DNA of 64,000 nucleotides from Catellatospora coxensis (GTDB lineage: Bacteria; Actinomycetota; Actinomycetes; Mycobacteriales; Micromonosporaceae): assembly GCF_016862635.1 (NCBI RefSeq), contig NZ_BONI01000002.1, positions 186,001 to 250,000 of the forward strand. The letters are read 5' to 3'. How positions within the stretch are numbered: position 1 is the stretch's first letter; each line of letters starts with the position of its first letter. A program made the translations under genes and the position numbers. The notes under the pieces are model-generated. The model was not told where the DNA came from and searched no databases. It saw nothing but the letters and a program-made list of their open reading frames with translations. Shown here in pieces: positions 18,505 through 26,475 of the stretch.

Positions 18505-18540
18505 ATCGAAGTCAGACGTTCTATCGAAGTCAGACGTTCT
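18505..18540 (+). repeat. Perfect tandem 18-bp direct repeat
   Basis: ATCGAAGTCAGACGTTCT occurs twice in succession (18505-18522 and 18523-18540) without mismatch. Each unit has a GAAGTC...GACTTC-like dyad character (GAAGTCAGACGTTC), so it may be a paired protein-binding site 20 bases upstream of the -35 element of the glucanase gene. Confidence 0.8.
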
Positions 18541-18557
18541 TTGGCATTGGCAAGTTA

Positions 18558-18605
18558 TTGACAACAAGGTTTCCAGTCACTCACCATGTGAGAGCGCTCT
18601 CACAT
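18558..18605 (+). promoter_or_regulatory. Glucanase promoter with LacI-family operator
   Basis: TTGACA at 18558-18563 is a good -35 element. A perfect 20-bp palindrome centred on GAGAGCGCTCTC occupies 18586-18605, where the transcription start would be. The central GAGCGCTC is the pattern of LacI-family sugar repressors such as CebR in actinomycetes. Repression relieved by a glucan-derived oligosaccharide is the expected mode; the regulator gene is not in this window. Confidence 0.75.
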
Positions 18606-18679
18606 CCGTGGAGGGGACTCGACCAGGCACTTCCGCCGATCGCACCACCTCCGCCCTGCTCGAGAAGGGCACATTCGCT

Positions 18680-20047
18680 GTGGAGATTCAACAAGAACCC
18701 GCACCCCGCATGCCTCGTGGCCGCGCCGTGAACCGGGCGCTGTCACGCGGCCGGCGTCTCCTGATCCTCCTTGCTGCGGCCGTCACTGCACTCGTCGGCA
18801 GCGCGGTCGTCCAGCAGCAGCCCGCACATGCCGCGTGGAACCTCGTGTGGGCCGACGAGTTCAACGGGTCCGGCGCGCCCAGCAGCGCCAACTGGAACTA
18901 CAACGTCGGCAACGGCCTCAACCCCGGCCTCAACACTTTCGACGGCTGGGGCAACGGCGAGTGGGAGTGGTACCGCCCCGAGAACTGCACGCAGTCCGGC
19001 GGCAACCTCGTGATGCGCGCCAACTGGCTCACGACGCCCATCACGGTCAACGGCCGCAACTTCTACCAGACGTCGTGCCGCATGACGACGGACACGAAGA
19101 GGTCCTTCCAGTACGGCCGAATCGAGGCGCGCATGGCGCTCCCCACCGCCACCGGCTCGTGGCCGGCTTTCTGGATGCTCGGTGACGCGTGCGACGAGAC
19201 GTCCACGAGCTCCTACAACCCGGCGCAGACCTACTACGACCGCCTGCCCACCAACTGGGCCAGTTGCGGCGAGGTCGACATCATGGAACACGCGAACGCG
19301 AACGCGACCGTCACCAACAACATCTTCTGGGATGTGCGGACCGGCGTGTTCCCGTGGACAGCGGGTCAGAACGCCAACTACGTCGCGAACCCCGCCGTCA
19401 ACAACCCCGCGGCCTTCCACGTCTATGCGATCGAGTGGACGCCCGCGCAGATCCGCTGGTACATCGACGGTACGCAGACACACGTGATCGACACGACACC
19501 GGCGACCTTGGAGGAATTCCGCAAGCCGTTCCACCTCATCTTCAACCTGGCGCTGGGCGGCACCTACCCCGGACAGAACCCCGTGCAGGGCCAGTTCCCG
19601 CTCACCGCATTGATCGACTACGTGCGCTACTACCAGGACGGCGGGGGCACGGGCGGATCCGCGACACAGATCAACGGGCCGGGTGGCAAGTGCGTGGACG
19701 TGGCCGGAAACGACACGGGCGGCAATGGCGCGGCCGTGCAGCTGTGGACGTGCCAGGGGTCTGCTGTTTCGCAGGACCAGCAGTGGAGCCGGGACGGCCA
19801 GACCCTGCGGACGCTGGGCCGGTGCCTCGACGTCAACGGCGCGGGTACGGCCAACGGCACGAAGGTTCAGCTCTGGGACTGCAACGGCAGCGGCGCACAG
19901 AACTGGGTCCAGGAAGGTAACCGGTTGCGCAACCCGAACTCCAACAAGTGCCTGGACTCCCCGGGAGGCTCGACAGCGGACGGCGCGCGACTGCAGATCT
20001 GGGATTGCAACGGATCGGCCGCACAGTACTTCGTGAAGGCCGCGTGA
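18680..20047 (+). CDS. Secreted GH16 beta-glucanase with ricin-B lectin domain
   Basis: This encodes 455 aa from the GTG at 18680, preceded by AGAAGGG; an internal ATG at 18710 is possible. A signal peptide with a long Arg-rich start ends at AHA/AWNLVW. The GH16 domain follows, with the catalytic signature GEVDIMEH holding nucleophile and acid/base Glu, typical of endo-beta-1,3-glucanases. After a Gly-rich linker comes a ricin-type beta-trefoil with repeated CVDVAGND, CLDVNGAG and CLDSPGG blocks and QxW-like motifs, which binds carbohydrate. It would be exported and cut laminarin-type glucan. Control by a LacI-type repressor is indicated upstream; two hairpins terminate it. Confidence 0.93.
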   Translation: MEIQQEPAPRMPRGRAVNRALSRGRRLLILLAAAVTALVGSAVVQQQPAHAAWNLVWADEFNGSGAPSSANWNYNVGNGLNPGLNTFDGWGNGEWEWYRPENCTQSGGNLVMRANWLTTPITVNGRNFYQTSCRMTTDTKRSFQYGRIEARMALPTATGSWPAFWMLGDACDETSTSSYNPAQTYYDRLPTNWASCGEVDIMEHANANATVTNNIFWDVRTGVFPWTAGQNANYVANPAVNNPAAFHVYAIEWTPAQIRWYIDGTQTHVIDTTPATLEEFRKPFHLIFNLALGGTYPGQNPVQGQFPLTALIDYVRYYQDGGGTGGSATQINGPGGKCVDVAGNDTGGNGAAVQLWTCQGSAVSQDQQWSRDGQTLRTLGRCLDVNGAGTANGTKVQLWDCNGSGAQNWVQEGNRLRNPNSNKCLDSPGGSTADGARLQIWDCNGSAAQYFVKAA

Positions 20048-20076
20048 CGGCCGGCCGAGGGGCACGCTGACGGTCA

Positions 20077-20109
20077 GGGCGCGGGAGCGGACAGGCTCCC
20101 GCGCCCTTT
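20077..20109 (+). terminator. Intrinsic terminator of the glucanase gene
   Basis: GGGCGCGGGAGC (20077-20088) pairs perfectly with 20095-20106 over a 6-base loop and is followed by TTT. Confidence 0.85.
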
Positions 20110-20125
20110 CCTCGCGTTCCGGGAT

Positions 20126-20160
20126 ACGACCCGCGCCGGGGTTTGTCCGGCGCGGGTCGT
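20126..20160. terminator. Second hairpin downstream of the glucanase gene
   Basis: ACGACCCGCGCCGG (20126-20139) pairs perfectly with 20147-20160 over a 7-base loop. It forms a tandem pair with the terminator 20 bases upstream. Confidence 0.7.
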
Positions 20161-20217
20161 GGAACGGTGGCCGGGCGGACCCGCCCGTGGCACCATCGGC
20201 CCGCGACCAGCGGACCC

Positions 20218-20435
<218 letters not shown>

Positions 20436-20704
20436 TGTTCCGCTGCCGAACAACATCGCCTTCAAGCAGACACTGGAGTCGTACCGCCTTTACCTTGCGA
20501 GTGAGTACCGGGTCGGCGCCCTGATCGGCGTCCCTGCGGGCGCGCTCGCGGGCACCACGTTCCGCGCTGTGCTCCTGGTGATCGACCGCGCCGAGCCAGC
20601 GGAGACGTTTGTCGCCCAGCTTGGCGAGGATTGGGCGACCGCGCCGTCTGCCACTACGTCGACGAAAAAGCCCAAGCCAGCTGGCACGCCAGGGATCCCG
20701 GAGG

Positions 20705-21091
20705 TCATGGCTGGCGGTTCCACGTCGCCTTGATAAGGCCGGTGACGAAGATCCCGCCGTCGTGGGTCAAGGTCGCCACATCCAGATACACCTCGAAATC
20801 GTCCTGGCGGAGACGGTGTGCGGCGCGGTGGTGGTAGCGAAGCTTGTCCTGCCAGATATCAACGAGTGCTTCGCCGACCACGGTCGGAGTCTTGCCGTGG
20901 TCGACGGTGCACGATGCGATGAGCATGCAGTCCAGGTCGCCGGTCTGGTGAACCGCGACGTGCTCGAACAACTCCGCCATAAAGAGGTAAGCGTCGAAGT
21001 CGATGCTCATGCCGTCCAGGTTCGGACCGTCACTAGGGCTGCCGACAGTCATCATCTGTCGCTTGGCCTCGTCGAACGGTTCCTCAGTCAT
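20705..21091 (-). CDS. Hypothetical protein, partner of the DUF2716 gene
   Basis: This 128-aa soluble, acidic protein has the look of a small alpha/beta fold (DFDAYLFMAELFEHVAV, DDFEVYLDVATLTHDGG). The start overlaps the stop of the DUF2716 gene by 4 bases (ATGA), so it is translationally coupled. DUF2716 proteins are often small cytoplasmic proteins in polymorphic-toxin or immunity-type neighbourhoods, which hints at an immunity-like role; no toxin is visible here. Family not recognised. Confidence 0.6.
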   Translation of the reverse strand: MTEEPFDEAKRQMMTVGSPSDGPNLDGMSIDFDAYLFMAELFEHVAVHQTGDLDCMLIASCTVDHGKTPTVVGEALVDIWQDKLRYHHRAAHRLRQDDFEVYLDVATLTHDGGIFVTGLIKATWNRQP

Positions 21092-21606
21092 ACCGTCACC
21101 TGTCGGCCGTCTCGTCTCATGGCCCTACCGAGGACCTCATGCAGATCGGCCTCGACCAGGCCCAGGAGGTCGCTGCCGAACACGCACAGCGACGGCTCCC
21201 AGGGGTGGCCGAAGGTGCCGAACCGGAAGTCCTCCGCAAGGTTGATGAAGTAGTCACCGTCGGGATACGGCGACAACGGCCAGCCCGGCTGTCCGGGCGG
21301 GTCGATGTTCTCCGGCCCGATGAGGCTGGGCCAGACTCGGTAGCACGGGTGCTGCCAGTCCAGGCACAAGATCGAGCCCTCGCCCGCCAGCGCAGTGAAT
21401 CCGGCGTGCACGAACCCGACCAGGCGATCCAGGCGCACGTATCCGGGATCGTCGTCGAGGCCGCTCAAACTCCAGGTGACCGACGGGGTCGGCTCGGTGA
21501 TCGCCGGGAAACGGCGCATGCTGGGCCGGAAGTCGAACTCCACGTCGAACCGGTCCCAGACCGCTTTCTCGTCACCGGACAACTCGCGGTATGCCCTCAT
21601 AGCCAC
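21088..21606 (-). CDS. DUF2716 domain protein
   Basis: This 172-aa cytoplasmic protein matches the DUF2716 pattern: an opening ELSGDEKAVWDRFDVEFDFRPS, then EPTPSVTWSLSGLDDD, and a late block YPDGDYFINLAEDFRFGTFGHPWEPSLCVFG. Function of the family is unknown. First gene of a two-gene unit with the preceding entry. Confidence 0.8.
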   Translation of the reverse strand: MAMRAYRELSGDEKAVWDRFDVEFDFRPSMRRFPAITEPTPSVTWSLSGLDDDPGYVRLDRLVGFVHAGFTALAGEGSILCLDWQHPCYRVWPSLIGPENIDPPGQPGWPLSPYPDGDYFINLAEDFRFGTFGHPWEPSLCVFGSDLLGLVEADLHEVLGRAMRRDGRQVTV

Positions 21607-22384
21607 CGACGCACCCTACTCGATCAACTGCGGTGCCACAGCGCGATATCGCTGCTGGTGACGACCACGAGCGTGCACCCAGAAGCCGAGAAGCTCGCAG
21701 CGCGAAGCTCCGAGTCGTGGGAGTCAAAGATGTGCCACCCGTGCGTACCGGCTGACCACGCGACAGACCGCCAACCTGCAACTACGCCAGGAGGTCATCA
21801 TCGCCCGGGTCATCGCACAACTTCCACAGATCAGCAGTGAGAACCCACAGGCCCGGCACCACCTCATGCACATCCAAGCCTCGAACGAAGCAGGCGAGGT
21901 CGCCCGATTCTTTCGCGACTACGCGATCACGATCATTTGCGACGAGCCGAGCGTCACTCTGGAGACCGACTCGACAGAAATCATGATCAACCGCCATACT
22001 CGGCAGGCGATCTCAGCGGGAAGAATTTCCGGCAGCGCTCGTACGCGGCAGGAAAGCGAAGCAATCGACAATCAAAATGCTTCGCAGGGGCTTGCGTGTC
22101 CGAGGGGGCACACGGCCCAAAACCCAACCAGGCCTGACGCTGGCAACGTCGATCCAGTTGATCTAGGGGGCCACGCTCCCCAAAGCTGTCCTAGCGGACC
22201 TGCCGACTCCTCTGACGGCAGGTCCGCTGGCGTACGTCGAGCGCCACAGTGCGCCTCAGCTCACGGCGAGGCGTGGTCTGGTCGGAATTTCACCATGTCA
22301 CCGCCCATACCGTTCCTCTGAGGCTTTGACCCAGAGACGACCCGCTTCGCGAGCCTCGTCGCCGGGGACGCTGCGCGGCTGCAG
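21607..22384. other. Gene-poor interval with a strong hairpin
   Basis: A plus-strand frame from about 21690 to 22110 (for example EVIIARVIAQLPQI and GEVARFFRDYAITI) looks weakly protein-like but lacks a credible start and family, so it is not called. A perfect 13-bp hairpin, AGCGGACCTGCCG with its complement, at 22193-22228 looks like a terminator. Base composition is lower in GC than the surroundings, which may mark an insertion or remnant. Confidence 0.4.
22193..22228. terminator. Hairpin terminator in a gene-poor interval
   Basis: A perfect 13-bp stem (22193-22205 with 22216-22228) and a 10-base loop, about 150 bases beyond the stop of the minus-strand YnfA gene. It is symmetric, so direction is not certain. 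Confidence 0.65.
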
Positions 22385-22717
22385 TCAATTGCCGCGCGGG
22401 GCATACATGATCACGGCGACGCCGACCAGGCAGATCGCGGCACCTATGATGTCGTAGCGGTCGGGCCGGAACCTGTCCACGACCATGCCCCACGCCAGTG
22501 ACCCGGCGACGAACACACCGCCGTAGGCGGCCAGGATGCGACCGAAGTTCGCGTCGGGCTGGAAGGTGGCGACAAACCCGTATGCCCCGAGGGCGATGAC
22601 GCCGGCGGCGATCCACCACAGGCCGCGGTGCTCGCGCCAGCCCTGCCAGACCAGCCACGCCCCGCCGATCTCCAGGAGGGCGGCCAGGGCGAACAGGATG
22701 ACAGAGCGGGCGATCAT
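22385..22717 (-). CDS. YnfA/UPF0060 family membrane protein
   Basis: This encodes 110 aa from the ATG at 22717 (MIARSV); a second ATG lies one codon upstream. It shows the four-helix pattern and conserved blocks of the family: [46 protein letters not shown] and [15 protein letters not shown]. YnfA proteins resemble small multidrug-resistance transporters and sit in the inner membrane. It is often found in metal-resistance neighbourhoods, as here, 20 bases after the mercury-type operon. Transported substrate unproven. Confidence 0.9.
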   Translation of the reverse strand: MIARSVILFALAALLEIGGAWLVWQGWREHRGLWWIAAGVIALGAYGFVATFQPDANFGRILAAYGGVFVAGSLAWGMVVDRFRPDRYDIIGAAICLVGVAVIMYAPRGN

Positions 22718-22739
22718 CATGCGCGCAGCCTAGCCATCC

Positions 22740-23006
22740 TCATGACGGCCGAGAGCAGGAGCAGTCGCCACCGGAGCAGCCGCCGACATGCGCGGCGCGC
22801 CGCCGGGTTGACCGCCACCATGCCAGCGCGGTCAGCGCGGCGAGCACGACGGCGATACCGGGCATGATCTGCCCGAGTGCGGCCCAGCCTGCGCCGCCGA
22901 CGATGCCTGCTGCGATGAGTAGCGGAATGGCGCAGCACAGCGCGCAAGCGAGGCCGGTGAGTCCGCCGAGTCCGCCGGGAAGGAGCGCGCGCAGTTTGTT
23001 GATCAT
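22740..23006 (-). CDS. Small Cys-rich membrane protein, mercury-transport-like
   Basis: This 88-aa protein has two hydrophobic helices. The first contains CALCCAIP, resembling the paired Cys in the first helix of MerT/MerF/MerC-type mercury carriers, and the tail is GGCSGGDCSCS. The start overlaps the MerR-type gene by 4 bases (ATGA). Binding and moving Hg(II) or a similar soft metal across the membrane is the likely role. No mercuric reductase is present, so the metal may differ. Confidence 0.7.
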   Translation of the reverse strand: MINKLRALLPGGLGGLTGLACALCCAIPLLIAAGIVGGAGWAALGQIMPGIAVVLAALTALAWWRSTRRRAAHVGGCSGGDCSCSRPS

Positions 23007-23437
23007 TTGTTGTCTCCGTGGTCGAGTCCGGCGAGCGGGATCGGGCAGCAGTCGGTGGTGGCGCAGGTTGTCAGGTCGTCGCAGCCGGCGTCGAGGGCGG
23101 TGCGCAGGCTTTCGGCGATCGTCTGCAGGTCGGCGATCTTCGTCTCGATCTCGGCGAGCTTGGTCGCGGCGCGTCGTTGCAGACTGGTGTCGCGGCGGCG
23201 GCCGTGGCGGTGGGTGCCGAGGTCGACGAGTTCGGCGACCTCGTCGAGGGTGAAGCCGAGTCGTTGCGCCGTCTTGATGACTCTGAGCAGGGTCAGGGCC
23301 TCGGCGGGGTAGAGGCGGTGTCCGCCGGGGCTGCGGGTCGGTTCGGCCAGCAGACCGCGGCGTTCGTAGTAGCGCAGAGTTTGCAGGTTCACTCCCGCCG
23401 CCTGGGCTAGTTCCCCGCTACGCAGGCCGGGGTTCAC
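23003..23437 (-). CDS. MerR-family metal-responsive regulator
   Basis: This encodes 144 aa from the GTG at 23437. The N-terminal winged helix has the family signature RSGELAQAAGVNLQTLRYYERRGLL, followed by the long dimerisation helix. The metal-binding region ends CDDLTTCATTDCCPIP, so several thiols are available, as in Hg(II), Pb(II) or Cu(I) sensors. It overlaps both neighbours by 4 bases and should be autoregulated from the divergent-type promoter at 23795-23825. Exact metal cannot be told. Confidence 0.88.
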   Translation of the reverse strand: MNPGLRSGELAQAAGVNLQTLRYYERRGLLAEPTRSPGGHRLYPAEALTLLRVIKTAQRLGFTLDEVAELVDLGTHRHGRRRDTSLQRRAATKLAEIETKIADLQTIAESLRTALDAGCDDLTTCATTDCCPIPLAGLDHGDNK

Positions 23438-23787
23438 GGTCGGCCATGCATGGTGTCGGCCCGGTCGGCCAGTGCGGCAAGGACGTCGGTGTGGGCGGGT
23501 GGAACCTCGACGTCGAGCGTGACGTGCCCGGGTGCGCCGGTGACGGTGATGGCGAAGGTGAAGAACGAGCAGCAGTCGCTTTCGCGGGCGGCGAGGTCGC
23601 GTACGGTCGGCTCCAGGTCGGGTCCGCCGGTGAGGGTGAGGCGCAGGTGCGTGGCGCTGATGCGTTCGGCGGCGCGGACGGCGGTCGTGAACAGGGCGTC
23701 GAACTCGGCGAGGCGTAGTGGCTGCTGCGCTGTCGGCAGGGTGCACGCCTGCGGCACCCAGGCCAGGCTGGGGGTCAGTTCGGTCAT
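23434..23787 (-). CDS. Conserved protein of a MerR operon, first gene
   Basis: This 117-aa soluble protein has a mid-protein ESDCCSFFTFAITV motif, with a Cys pair between helices, and a C-terminal alpha-helix. Proteins of this type occur directly upstream of MerR regulators in actinomycetes and may bind metal through the CC pair. It is translated from the ATG at 23787, almost immediately after the MerR-type promoter, so the message is leaderless or nearly so. No enzymatic motif seen. Confidence 0.7.
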   Translation of the reverse strand: MTELTPSLAWVPQACTLPTAQQPLRLAEFDALFTTAVRAAERISATHLRLTLTGGPDLEPTVRDLAARESDCCSFFTFAITVTGAPGHVTLDVEVPPAHTDVLAALADRADTMHGRP

Positions 23788-23794
23788 GACCTCA

Positions 23795-23825
23795 CGGTAA
23801 GCCTGTACCCGGGTACCGGATGCAA
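23795..23825 (-). promoter_or_regulatory. MerR-type promoter with long spacer
   Basis: On the minus strand, TTGCAT (23820-23825) and TTACCG (23795-23800) are separated by 19 bp, the over-long spacer typical of MerR-activated promoters. The spacer contains the palindrome GTACCCGGGTAC (23805-23816), the expected operator. It drives the three-gene operon 23787-22740. Confidence 0.85.
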
Positions 23826-23916
23826 GTCCTGTGGCCCACCCTCGATGGAGCGCCGATTCGGCCGGCTCAGATCCGTCCCGCCCAGCGCGGCGGGCTTGAC
23901 GGCGGACTCAGGGGTG

Positions 23917-24519
23917 TCATCTTTCTGGCCGCTCGTCGTCGTAGCCGTGTGATGCACGGGCTCGGTACCTGCGGTTGACAGGCATCACGGCATTCCAGGG
24001 CCGGATGGACCGCGGTTGCACAGTGCGGGTGTGCTCGGCGGAGGGAGCGACGTCGCGCGTGGTTGCGCCTGTACGAGTGCCGATGACGCCGCCGAACTGA
24101 AGGCCGAGGTCGGCCGCGTGTTCGCGCAGCAGCTCGCGAACGTGCCGTGATGGCAGTGTGTCGGCCTGGGCCAGGTCGTGCGCCGCCCAGAGCGACTGCC
24201 TGGCCCGTGGTTCGACGGCAGGGTGATCTGGCTGGCGCGCCCACCGGCTCCAGCAAGCGAGGTAGGCGGCCAGCAGGCCGTGCTCGGCTTCGTGCAGCGG
24301 TTCGGTCGCTGCCACGATGTCGGTGGCTGTCAAGGTGGCATGTCTGAGATCCCCCGTGCGATGTGCAGGCGTATGGGTGGCCACGCTCAGGACCGGTGTA
24401 CCGCGCTTCGAGGCCGCCAGTTGCACCCGGGACCAGCTCGTACTCGGATGCAGTGGGATCGCGGCGGACACGCGGTCTTCCGGTCCGGCGTCCACGATCA
24501 GATAGTGCCTGGTTGTCAT
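23917..24519 (-). CDS. Hypothetical protein, third gene of the Cys-rich/M28 operon
   Basis: This 200-aa soluble protein starts at an ATG that overlaps the peptidase stop by 4 bases. It has a helical centre (LHEAEHGLLAAYLACWSRWARQPDHP, SLWAAHDLAQADTLPSRHVRELLREHAADLGLQFGGVIGTRTGATTRD) and a beta-like opening. I do not recognise the family. Coupling to the M28 peptidase and the Cys-rich peptide implies a common pathway. Confidence 0.65.
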   Translation of the reverse strand: MTTRHYLIVDAGPEDRVSAAIPLHPSTSWSRVQLAASKRGTPVLSVATHTPAHRTGDLRHATLTATDIVAATEPLHEAEHGLLAAYLACWSRWARQPDHPAVEPRARQSLWAAHDLAQADTLPSRHVRELLREHAADLGLQFGGVIGTRTGATTRDVAPSAEHTRTVQPRSIRPWNAVMPVNRRYRARASHGYDDERPER

Positions 24520-25757
24520 CGCTGGGAAGATTCGTGTCCGGCAACGTGGTGCTTCACGGTCGCCGTAAGCAGTCGGGTCGCAGCGAGCAGCGTGGCAGGC
24601 TGGACGCGATCGGGGGTTTCGGCGGGCGTCTGGTAGCCGGGCATGCCCATGCCGATCCCCACGGCGGCGAGGCCTGCGGCGGCGTAGCGGCGGTTGTCGG
24701 AGGGCATGGCTTGCCCGCGCAGCGGGACGCCGGTGTCGCGGCCGGCCCGGTCGAGTGCCGCGAGCAGCGCGTGTGCTGGTCCGGCGGCCTCGACGGCGGC
24801 GGCTTCGTGCAGAGCCGCTGCCCCGTCAAGGTTGATCACGATGGTGTCTTCGGGTACCTGCGGGGCGTGGTGGGCGGATCCGTGGGCGCCGGCTTCCTCT
24901 GCGTCGAGCAGGGCGACCGTCAGGGTGAAGGCGGTGTGGTCGGCGATGAGCTGGCGGGCGGTTTCGATCACGGCGGCCACGCCGGATGCGTTGTCGGCGG
25001 CTGCGGGGAATCGCTGTTCGGGATCGTCGCCGACGCCGTCGTAATGTGCGGTGAGCAGCACTTTGGGGCCTGATCTGCCGACGGTGGCGAAGGTGGCGTA
25101 GACGTTGACGGCTTCGGCGTCGACAGTCCGCAGCGGCGCGCTGGCGGTGATCTGGCCACGACTGGCCCGCATGCGGTGGTGCCAGTCGGTGTGTACGGCG
25201 AGCACGGGCAGCGGTCCGGTGGCTGGCCCGGCGATCATCTTGGGCATCCAGCCGTCGGCGTCGGTGCCGCGGGAGACGAGCAGCCCGAGTGCGCCGTGCT
25301 TGGCCGCGGCCTGGGCGAGGGTGAGGTCGTAGCCGTCGTCGAGCAGGATCCAGGCACCGCGTGGGTCGTCCTCAGGCCTGGTGATCGGTCCGGTCACGGG
25401 CTGCGGTAGGTCGGTGGTGGCGAGGTGCTCGCAGAAGTCGCGCCGGTGGATGAGTGCGTGGGTTCTGGTGGTGTCGGTGTAACGCAGGTGCGGGGTTGCG
25501 TGCAGTTCCCGGATGGAGCCTCGGACGGGGAACGGGTCAAGCGTGACGGTGGCTCCGGCTTGGCGCAGCTGTTGTGCGAGCCAAGCTGCTGCGGCATGGC
25601 CGCCGGGGGTGCCGGTGCGGCGGCCGGTGAATTCAGCGGCCGCCAGCCGGTTGACGATGGCGAGCATCCGGTTGAGGGCCGGGCTTTCGTCGCTCAGAAG
25701 CGCGGGGTCGGCTGGTGTGGCCGACCCCGCGTGTGGTGCCGTGGTCACTGGCAACAT
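24516..25757 (-). CDS. M28-family metallopeptidase, cytoplasmic and missing one zinc ligand
   Basis: This encodes 413 aa from the ATG at 25757. It shows the PA-like insert followed by the co-catalytic zinc core: HYDG in LLTAHYDGVG, AADNASG, and the Glu pair in LLDAEEAG, with NLDG later. The fifth ligand position, usually His in YHTPxDT, is Gln in GYQTPAETPD. It has no signal peptide, whereas most actinobacterial M28 aminopeptidases are secreted, so it probably works inside the cell. It overlaps the Cys-rich peptide gene by 13 bases and the next gene by 4. It may process that peptide or a conjugate; the altered ligand leaves activity open. Confidence 0.85.
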   Translation of the reverse strand: MLPVTTAPHAGSATPADPALLSDESPALNRMLAIVNRLAAAEFTGRRTGTPGGHAAAAWLAQQLRQAGATVTLDPFPVRGSIRELHATPHLRYTDTTRTHALIHRRDFCEHLATTDLPQPVTGPITRPEDDPRGAWILLDDGYDLTLAQAAAKHGALGLLVSRGTDADGWMPKMIAGPATGPLPVLAVHTDWHHRMRASRGQITASAPLRTVDAEAVNVYATFATVGRSGPKVLLTAHYDGVGDDPEQRFPAAADNASGVAAVIETARQLIADHTAFTLTVALLDAEEAGAHGSAHHAPQVPEDTIVINLDGAAALHEAAAVEAAGPAHALLAALDRAGRDTGVPLRGQAMPSDNRRYAAAGLAAVGIGMGMPGYQTPAETPDRVQPATLLAATRLLTATVKHHVAGHESSQR

Positions 25758-25975
25758 CCCGTGCCGGCGGCAACGGCTTCGGTCTTGGCTTGCTGGCCGC
25801 AGCAGCTGTTGGACGCGGTGGCCTCTGCGGTGGTGCCGCAGCACGGCTCTGCCGTTGCGGTCTGCTGCTCGGTGGTGCTGGGTGCGCTGCCACAGCAGCC
25901 GCCCTGCGCGGGCGGCGTGAACGCCTGTGCGGCGTCGCCGCTGAATCCGCCCGTTGCTGCGGTATTGGTGGTCAT
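25745..25975 (-). CDS. Small Cys-rich protein with CCG repeats
   Basis: This 76-aa protein has a plain N-terminus (MTTNTAATGGFSGDAAQAF) and then four Cys pairs spaced through a Thr/Ala/Gln-rich tail: GGCCGS, PCCGT, SCCGQ and GCCQ. The pattern resembles the CC-rich tail of the ArsO-like flavoprotein at 42492-43895. It could chelate arsenite or a soft metal, or be the precursor of a modified peptide trimmed by the M28 enzyme encoded next. It starts the three-gene operon and lies beside the ArsR gene and a motif shared with another arsenic promoter. Confidence 0.8.
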   Translation of the reverse strand: MTTNTAATGGFSGDAAQAFTPPAQGGCCGSAPSTTEQQTATAEPCCGTTAEATASNSCCGQQAKTEAVAAGTGCCQ

Positions 25976-26001
25976 GTCGAGCCCCTAACTGTCCGACTGC
26001 C

Positions 26002-26073
26002 TTGATAGATCTCTAATCAAGTTCATGCTTCCACTTGTTTCGAGATTCGTCAACCTAGACAGAAATCTAAACA
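26002..26073. promoter_or_regulatory. Operator region of the Cys-rich peptide operon
   Basis: TTGATAGATCTCTAA at 26002-26016 matches TTGACAGATCTCTAA at 42205-42219, upstream of the second arsenic operon, in 14 of 15 positions. A further TCTAAACA (26066-26073) also recurs there. The core is flanked by CTTGAT/ATCAAG inverted arms. Likely an ArsR-class binding site; the regulator is inferred. Confidence 0.6.
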
Positions 26074-26116
26074 GCGCGACCCGGGCTTGTCGCCAAGGAT
26101 CGCCTGGCCGGGGCAG

Positions 26117-26431
26117 TCAGATCGGGCAGCACGAGCGCAGGTGGTCCTGCAGTTCGGCCAGCGACGCGCTGATGCCGACGGGATCGGCGCGGTAGTAGAC
26201 GGCCTTGCCTTCACGCCGGGCCGCGAGCAGGCCGCCGTCGCGCAACTGGGCGAGCTGTTCGGAGGCGGTGGACTGCCCGATGCCCAACCTTGCCGCGACG
26301 TCGCCGACGCTGAGTTCGCCGCCGGCGGCGAACGCCATGAGGACCTGCTGTCGGCTTTCGCTGGCCAGCGCTTTGAGGAAGGCGCGTACGGCGGGACTGA
26401 ACTGCTGGGGCGCTTCGGTCACATCCACCAT
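26117..26431 (-). CDS. arsR: ArsR-family regulator with C-terminal Cys pair
   Basis: This encodes 104 aa from the ATG at 26431. The winged helix runs from FLKALASESRQQVL to GLLAARREGKAVYYR. There is no CVCDL motif in the recognition region; instead the chain ends LRSCCPI, an alternative As(III) or metal thiolate site used by other ArsR proteins. It is divergent from an ArsO-like gene, and the palindromes between them are its probable operator. Repression relieved by arsenite or another soft metal is expected. Confidence 0.88.
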   Translation of the reverse strand: MVDVTEAPQQFSPAVRAFLKALASESRQQVLMAFAAGGELSVGDVAARLGIGQSTASEQLAQLRDGGLLAARREGKAVYYRADPVGISASLAELQDHLRSCCPI

Positions 26432-26437
26432 TCCATC

Positions 26438-26465
26438 ATATCGCGATTTCGCGAAATGACGATAT
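26438..26465. promoter_or_regulatory. Nested palindromic operator between divergent arsR and flavoprotein genes
   Basis: ATTTCGCGAAAT (26446-26457) is a perfect 12-bp palindrome enclosed by ATATCG (26438-26443) and CGATAT (26460-26465). It fills the short gap between the divergent genes and resembles operators of ArsR/SmtB repressors. Confidence 0.75.
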
Positions 26466-26475
26466 GATCCGGCGC

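Noticed and set aside
21690-22110. Weakly protein-like plus-strand frame in a gene-poor interval
   Set aside because: No credible start, ribosome site or family; kept only as a note.
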